Below, one piece after another: positions 60,068 to 64,000 of a stretch of 64,000 nt of DNA; the first letter of the stretch is position 1; each line of letters begins with the position of its first letter. The DNA is from Rhodospirillales bacterium (GTDB lineage: Bacteria > Pseudomonadota > Alphaproteobacteria > Rhodospirillales > Casp-alpha2), in NCBI GenBank assembly GCA_017644185.1, contig JAEPMA010000005.1, positions 62,001-126,000 on the forward strand, in the 5' to 3' direction. The translations under genes were made by a program, and so were the position numbers. Below the pieces are notes generated by a model. It was not told where the DNA came from and made no database searches. It saw nothing but the letters and a program-made list of their open reading frames with translations.

Positions 60068-60928
60068 TTACTCTGAATCGATGGGGGTATCGTGACGGCT
60101 GCCCCATTCGGTCCACGATCCGTCATAGACCGCGACTTCACTCTCACCCAGAAGATGCCCGGCAAACGCGATGACACACGCCGTCACACCCGAACCGCAG
60201 CTCGCGACAACCGGCTCCTTAAATGAGATACCCGCGTCATCGAAGATCTTCTTGAGCTCGTCGGCCGAGCGCATGGTGAAGTTGTCGTCCTTGTTCATCA
60301 GCTTGACGAACGGCAGGTTGACGCTGCCCGGGATATGCCCCTTGCGAAGTCCGGCCCGCGGTTCGTCGGCCGTACCGGCAAACCGGTCGGCGGCACGGGC
60401 ATCCACGACAAGTTCTTTCCTCGTGTTGCAGTTGTCGATCAACTGATCGACCGTCCGCACCAGGAAATTGTTCATACGAGGCGTGAAATGACGCTCTTTC
60501 GGAACCGGGGGTAAGTCGTCCGTGGGGCGGCCTTCGGCCAGCCATTTAGGTAAACCACCGTTAAGGACCGACACATCCTCGTGTCCGTAAAGGCGGAACA
60601 TCCACCACACGCGGCACGCCGCCATGCCACCACCATTCGCGTCATAAACGACAATACGGTTGCCGTCGCCAAGACCGAGTTTCCGAACCCGGCTCGAGAA
60701 CTTCTCGGGGGACGGGATCATATGTGGTAGTTCGTTATTTTCGTCCGCCACATCGTCGATATCGAAGAACACGGCACCCGGAATGTGACAATCCCGGTAT
60801 TCAGCTTTGGCGTTGCGCCCGGTGCCTGGCAGAAAAGACGTGCCGTCCACGATGCGAACATCGGGTGCATTCAGATGTTCGGCCAGCCATTCAGTCGAAA
60901 CGAGTGCTTCCGGATTGACGTATTCCAT
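60068..60928 (-). CDS. sseA: 3-mercaptopyruvate sulfurtransferase
   Basis: A 286-residue two-domain rhodanese: inactive first domain (VSTEWLAEHLNAPDVRIVDG) and active second domain with Cys in VVASCGSGVTACVIAFA. The CGSGVT loop is the mercaptopyruvate type, not the CRKG loop of thiosulfate sulfurtransferase. It lies 3 bp downstream of cysK, a plausible cysteine/sulfane-sulfur operon. Confidence 0.9.
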   Translation of the reverse strand: MEYVNPEALVSTEWLAEHLNAPDVRIVDGTSFLPGTGRNAKAEYRDCHIPGAVFFDIDDVADENNELPHMIPSPEKFSSRVRKLGLGDGNRIVVYDANGGGMAACRVWWMFRLYGHEDVSVLNGGLPKWLAEGRPTDDLPPVPKERHFTPRMNNFLVRTVDQLIDNCNTRKELVVDARAADRFAGTADEPRAGLRKGHIPGSVNLPFVKLMNKDDNFTMRSADELKKIFDDAGISFKEPVVASCGSGVTACVIAFAGHLLGESEVAVYDGSWTEWGSRHDTPIDSE

Positions 60929-60931
60929 GGG

Positions 60932-61936
60932 TTACTCCAGCCATGATGGAACCGGCAGGTTCTTGCTTTTCAGAAATGCCGGATTGAACAGTTTGGTTTG
61001 ATAGCGCGTGCCCGAGTCGCACAGAATTGTGACGATGGTGTGGCCCGGGCCCAGGTCTTTTGCCAGACGGACCGCACCGGCGACGTTGATGGCGGTCGAG
61101 CCACCCAGGCAAAGCCCTTCGTGTTTCAAAAGATCGAAGACCAGCGGCAGTGCTTCCTCGTCAGGGATCATGTAGGGGTGCTCGACCTTAATGTCCTCAA
61201 TGATCGCCGTGACACGGCCAAGACCGATGCCTTCCGAAATCGAGCCGCCTTCGGAAGCCTTCGCCTCACCGTTCTTGAACAGGTTGTACATCGCCGCGCC
61301 AAGCGGGTCGGCGCAACCGATAGCGATGTCCGGGTTCTGTTCCTTCAGATACGTCGATGTACCGGCAAGCGTGCCACCGGTACCGACGGCACAGATGAAG
61401 CCGTCGATCTTACCATCGGTCTGCTGCCAGATCTCCGGCCCCGTCGTCAGGTAGTGGGCCTTTCGGTTAGAAAGATTGTTCCACTGATCAGCAAAAAGGC
61501 AGCCACCTTCCGACGTTTCCGCGGTTTCCTCGGCCAGGCGGCGCGCAATGTGCTGATAATTGTTTGGGTCGGAGTAGGGAAGCGCCGGCACCTCGAGCAA
61601 TTCCGCCCCACAGAGCCGCAACATGTCCTTCTTTTCCTGACTCTGCGTCTCCGGGATGACGATCTTGCACTTGTAACCCCGTGTGTTGGCCATCAATGCG
61701 AGGCCGATGCCGGTGTTACCGGCCGTTCCCTCGACGATCGTGCCGCCTTCTTTCAGGACTCCGGCTTCCTCGGCGTCCAGCACCATCTGACGCGCGGGAC
61801 GATCCTTCACCGATTGTCCGGGGTTCAAAAATTCCGCCTTGCCGTAGATTTCGCAGCCGGTCGCCTCGGAGACGCCCGCAAGTCTGATCAGCGGCGTGTT
61901 GCCGACGGTCTCTTCAAAACCGTTCTTGATATCCAT
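60932..61936 (-). CDS. cysK: Cysteine synthase family PLP enzyme
   Basis: A 334-residue fold-type II PLP enzyme: TVGNTPLIRLAGVSEATG, Schiff-base Lys in PGQSVKDRPARQM, EGTAGNTGIGLALMANTRGYK, and the phosphate loop AVGTGGTLAGTS. It joins O-acetylserine and sulfide to cysteine. PGQSVKDR matches the CysK-like subgroup usual in alphaproteobacteria; an exact match to classical CysK is not certain. Confidence 0.88.
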   Translation of the reverse strand: MDIKNGFEETVGNTPLIRLAGVSEATGCEIYGKAEFLNPGQSVKDRPARQMVLDAEEAGVLKEGGTIVEGTAGNTGIGLALMANTRGYKCKIVIPETQSQEKKDMLRLCGAELLEVPALPYSDPNNYQHIARRLAEETAETSEGGCLFADQWNNLSNRKAHYLTTGPEIWQQTDGKIDGFICAVGTGGTLAGTSTYLKEQNPDIAIGCADPLGAAMYNLFKNGEAKASEGGSISEGIGLGRVTAIIEDIKVEHPYMIPDEEALPLVFDLLKHEGLCLGGSTAINVAGAVRLAKDLGPGHTIVTILCDSGTRYQTKLFNPAFLKSKNLPVPSWLE

Positions 61937-62037
61937 CGATGATTTCCCCGGTCGGACTGAATTATTATGTTTACTTTGCTGCGTTAAGATTATCGGCGCG
62001 GGTACAGGCGATCAAGCACCCCAGGACGCAGCGGCGC

Positions 62038-62676
62038 TTATCCCCATTTGGCGAGGACTTTGTCCCTGTTCAATACCATCCACTGGAGTGCGATGATGGT
62101 CATGGCGTTGTTGACGAGCCCTTCGGCGATGGCGTCGTAGGCTTCGCGCAACGGAATCGTGAACGGGCGAATGTCCTCGCCCTCGTGCGGCATGCCGTGC
62201 AAGCCGTCGACATTCGATAAATCGGCACGCCCGATGAACACGAAGACGGACTCTGTCGTGCCGCCCGGACTGACGAGGTAATGACAGACTTCGATCAAAT
62301 CGGTGAGTTCGGTCCCGGTTTCCTCGACCGCCTCGCGATATGCAACGTCTTCCGGTTGCTCACCGGGATCGATGATGCCGGCGACACCCTCATAGATCCA
62401 TGGTGACGTGTCGTCGGCGAACCATGGGGAATTCATCGAAAAAAACGCACCTGGACGGAATTGCTCGATCATCAACACACGGTCGGTGGCCGGATCGTAT
62501 GGAAGTACCGCGACCGCATGACCACGTTCGAATACTTCGCGTGTGATTTCCGGTCCCCATTCGCCTTCGAACTGCCGGTGGCGGAGGGTGTAGATGTTGA
62601 GATCGAAGAAACCGCTGTATCCCGGCTCCTTATTCGTGACCTCGACATCGTGCTTCGTGTACGCAGGTTTTTTCAT
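62038..62676 (-). CDS. NUDIX hydrolase, ADP-ribose pyrophosphatase-like
   Basis: A 212-residue protein with a full Nudix box: GIIDPGEQPEDVAYREAVEETG. The upstream SPWIYEGVAG and downstream YLVSPGGTTESVFVFIGRADL are as in NudF-type ADP-ribose hydrolases. The start at 62676 (MKKPAYTKHD) is preferred over a longer frame overlapping the promoter region. Confidence 0.88.
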   Translation of the reverse strand: MKKPAYTKHDVEVTNKEPGYSGFFDLNIYTLRHRQFEGEWGPEITREVFERGHAVAVLPYDPATDRVLMIEQFRPGAFFSMNSPWFADDTSPWIYEGVAGIIDPGEQPEDVAYREAVEETGTELTDLIEVCHYLVSPGGTTESVFVFIGRADLSNVDGLHGMPHEGEDIRPFTIPLREAYDAIAEGLVNNAMTIIALQWMVLNRDKVLAKWG

Positions 62677-62762
62677 GCACCTAATAATCGTGACCACTCG
62701 GTGTTTGTCCAGAAGCGATCCGGGTAATACACATAATCTTCTCGAAAACTCAGGAGTTCCCA

Positions 62763-63560
62763 ATGTCAGAAGAACAACCCAGCGTCCTTTGCGAGATCGA
62801 TCACCGGGGCGTTGCAACGGTCACCCTCAACCGACCGCATGTGAATAACGCCTATAACGGCGACATGGTGCAGCAGCTTTTGGACGGCGCCCGTGCGCTC
62901 GCCGCGAACGAAGACGTTCGCGTGATCGTCCTAAAAGGCAATGGGAAGCATTTTCAGGCCGGCGCCGATCTCGCGTGGCTGAACGACGTCCGTCATGGGA
63001 CGCCGGCAGAGAATCTCGCGGTATCCCAACGCACCACCGACGCAGTGCGGGAGCTGGACCAGTGCATGAAGCCGACCGTGGCCCTGGTTCAGGGAGCGTG
63101 TTTCGGCGGCGGAACCGGTATTCTAGCCGCTTGCGATGTAGTCGTTGCGTCTGACGATGCCATTTTCTCCATCGCCGAAGTTCGCTGGGGCCTGCACGCG
63201 GGGCCGATCATCCCGCAACTCGCCGCCGCCATCGGACCACGCCAGGTCCGCCGCTATGCCATCACCGCCGAGCGCTTCGGTGCGGCCAAGGCCGAGCAAC
63301 TGGGTCTTGTCCACACCGTATGTTCGCGCGATGAGTTGGAAGACACCGGCGCAAAGATCGTGGACTCGATTCTAATGAATGGTCCGAGTGCGGTCTCAAC
63401 AACCAAGAAGATTCTGTTCGAAACTTCAGGCTTGTTCATGAGCGATGAGCTGGCAGGCCGCCTGGCCGAAGGGCATTCCCTACAACGCCAGACGGACGAA
63501 GCAGAGGAAGGTCTTCGGAGTTTTGCCGAAAAACGAAACGCCGCCTGGTACCGAAACTAG
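62763..63560 (+). CDS. Enoyl-CoA hydratase/isomerase family, methylglutaconyl-CoA hydratase-like
   Basis: A 265-residue crotonase: oxyanion region GNGKHFQAGADLAWLND, CoA-fold GACFGGGTGILAACDVVVAS, and catalytic Glu in FSIAEVRWGLHAGPI. The AxLAWL pattern resembles methylglutaconyl-CoA or related hydratases of leucine or isoprenoid breakdown. No acyl-CoA pathway genes adjoin. Confidence 0.82.
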   Translation: MSEEQPSVLCEIDHRGVATVTLNRPHVNNAYNGDMVQQLLDGARALAANEDVRVIVLKGNGKHFQAGADLAWLNDVRHGTPAENLAVSQRTTDAVRELDQCMKPTVALVQGACFGGGTGILAACDVVVASDDAIFSIAEVRWGLHAGPIIPQLAAAIGPRQVRRYAITAERFGAAKAEQLGLVHTVCSRDELEDTGAKIVDSILMNGPSAVSTTKKILFETSGLFMSDELAGRLAEGHSLQRQTDEAEEGLRSFAEKRNAAWYRN

Positions 63561-63610
63561 GAAATACGACCAATCGCGCGCCTGGAGCAATCGTGATACC
63601 CTTTTGACGG

Positions 63611-64000
63611 ATGGCTGATACTGCGATCATAGATATTGAGGAAGGCACCGACCTTCCTCCTTCCTTTCGACATGTCTATGACGTGTGGATGTCGCTGCCG
63701 AAATCGCCGGACTTGCCGCTCGCTTCCGGATTTTCGCTGGAGTTTGTGCCCTCCAAACTGCTGCCGTGGTCGGTGCTCGTCGACATCATCACCGATCCGC
63801 TGGATTTCAGATACCGTTTCTGGGGAACGGAACGCACCAACCTGATCGGCGCTGAAATGACCGGCAAATTGTTGTCGGAAATTGCCAACGTATCGATGCG
63901 TGAGGGTAACCGCGAAGAATACGTCGAAGTTTGCCGTCGCGGTACGGCCATGCTGTGCCGCACGCCCATTGTCACACGCGCCGGTCTCGAGGCGTCGCGC
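63611..64000 (+). CDS. PAS-like domain protein (3' truncated by window edge)
   Basis: The ATG at 63611 opens a frame of at least 130 codons running off the window. SGFSLEFVPSKLLPWSVLVDIIT and FRYRFWGTERTNLIGAEMTGKLL match the short PAS-type domains common in Rhodospirillales. Whether an output domain follows cannot be seen. Confidence 0.65.
   Translation, partial: MADTAIIDIEEGTDLPPSFRHVYDVWMSLPKSPDLPLASGFSLEFVPSKLLPWSVLVDIITDPLDFRYRFWGTERTNLIGAEMTGKLLSEIANVSMREGNREEYVEVCRRGTAMLCRTPIVTRAGLEASR

Overview
The window looks like chromosome of a free-living, motile, denitrifying alphaproteobacterium, probably of the Rhodospirillales type (inference). The signs are moderate to high GC, a pyruvate dehydrogenase operon whose E1 beta subunit carries its own lipoyl domain, an Aap-type general L-amino-acid ABC transporter, a single long RelA/SpoT protein downstream of rpoZ, small alphaproteobacterial families (DUF4169, DUF4170), MotAB, and a heme d1 operon for a cd1 nitrite reductase. 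The exact genus cannot be read from the sequence.

Layout. 1-5.6 kb: 3' part of a heme d1 (nir) operon, nirF-nirD-nirL/G fusion-nirH-nirJ-nirN, with translational overlaps. 5.6-6.6 kb: convergent YbiB/TrpD2-like gene. 6.6-11.9 kb: an accessory patch between core blocks. It holds an IS3 transposase remnant with a doubled end, two 21-bp-periodic AT-rich repeat arrays, a tiny two-gene operon with its own terminator, an unusual tRNA-Ile(UAU), a broken SIR2-type defence-like gene, a tRNA-Arg gene facing an inverted copy of its own 3' half across AT-rich DNA, and a coupled SLOG-like/phosphoribosyltransferase pair. 11.9-21.2 kb: secreted protein, 2OG oxygenase, ftsB, two paralogous ABM-domain genes, pdhA-pdhB-pdhC-lpdA, lipA and a COQ10/RatA gene, linking pyruvate oxidation with lipoate supply. 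21.3-35.7 kb: cinA C-terminal gene, pgpA, M23 peptidase-bactofilin, parC, bioY, bpt, motAB, flavin reductase-methyltransferase, ilvA and a second dehydratase, hydrolase and dehalogenase.

35.8-40.1 kb: a second accessory patch. A probable BECR-fold nuclease toxin gene lies divergent from a secreted Sel1-like protein. Next comes a long coiled-coil protein carrying an in-frame palindromic repeat, and a recent partial duplicate of that gene lies beyond the toxin. 40.2-52.2 kb: smpB-dapA, lytic transglycosylase, a sulfite-oxidase-like enzyme, glutathione peroxidase, a TauD-like dioxygenase, UDG and NYN-domain genes, folK, rpoZ and rsh. 52.2-64 kb: EamA transporter, hisI, metC-like lyase, aapJQMP, a sulfur block (cysK, sseA, GNAT), NUDIX, enoyl-CoA hydratase, and the start of a PAS-domain protein that runs off the window.

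The most unusual material is in the two accessory patches: the phased 21-bp repeats near 7.5-8.1 kb, the inverted tRNA-Arg fragment at 10.6 kb, the SLOG/PRTase pair at 10.7-11.8 kb, and the toxin-like locus at 36-40 kb. All functional statements rest on motif reading without database searches.
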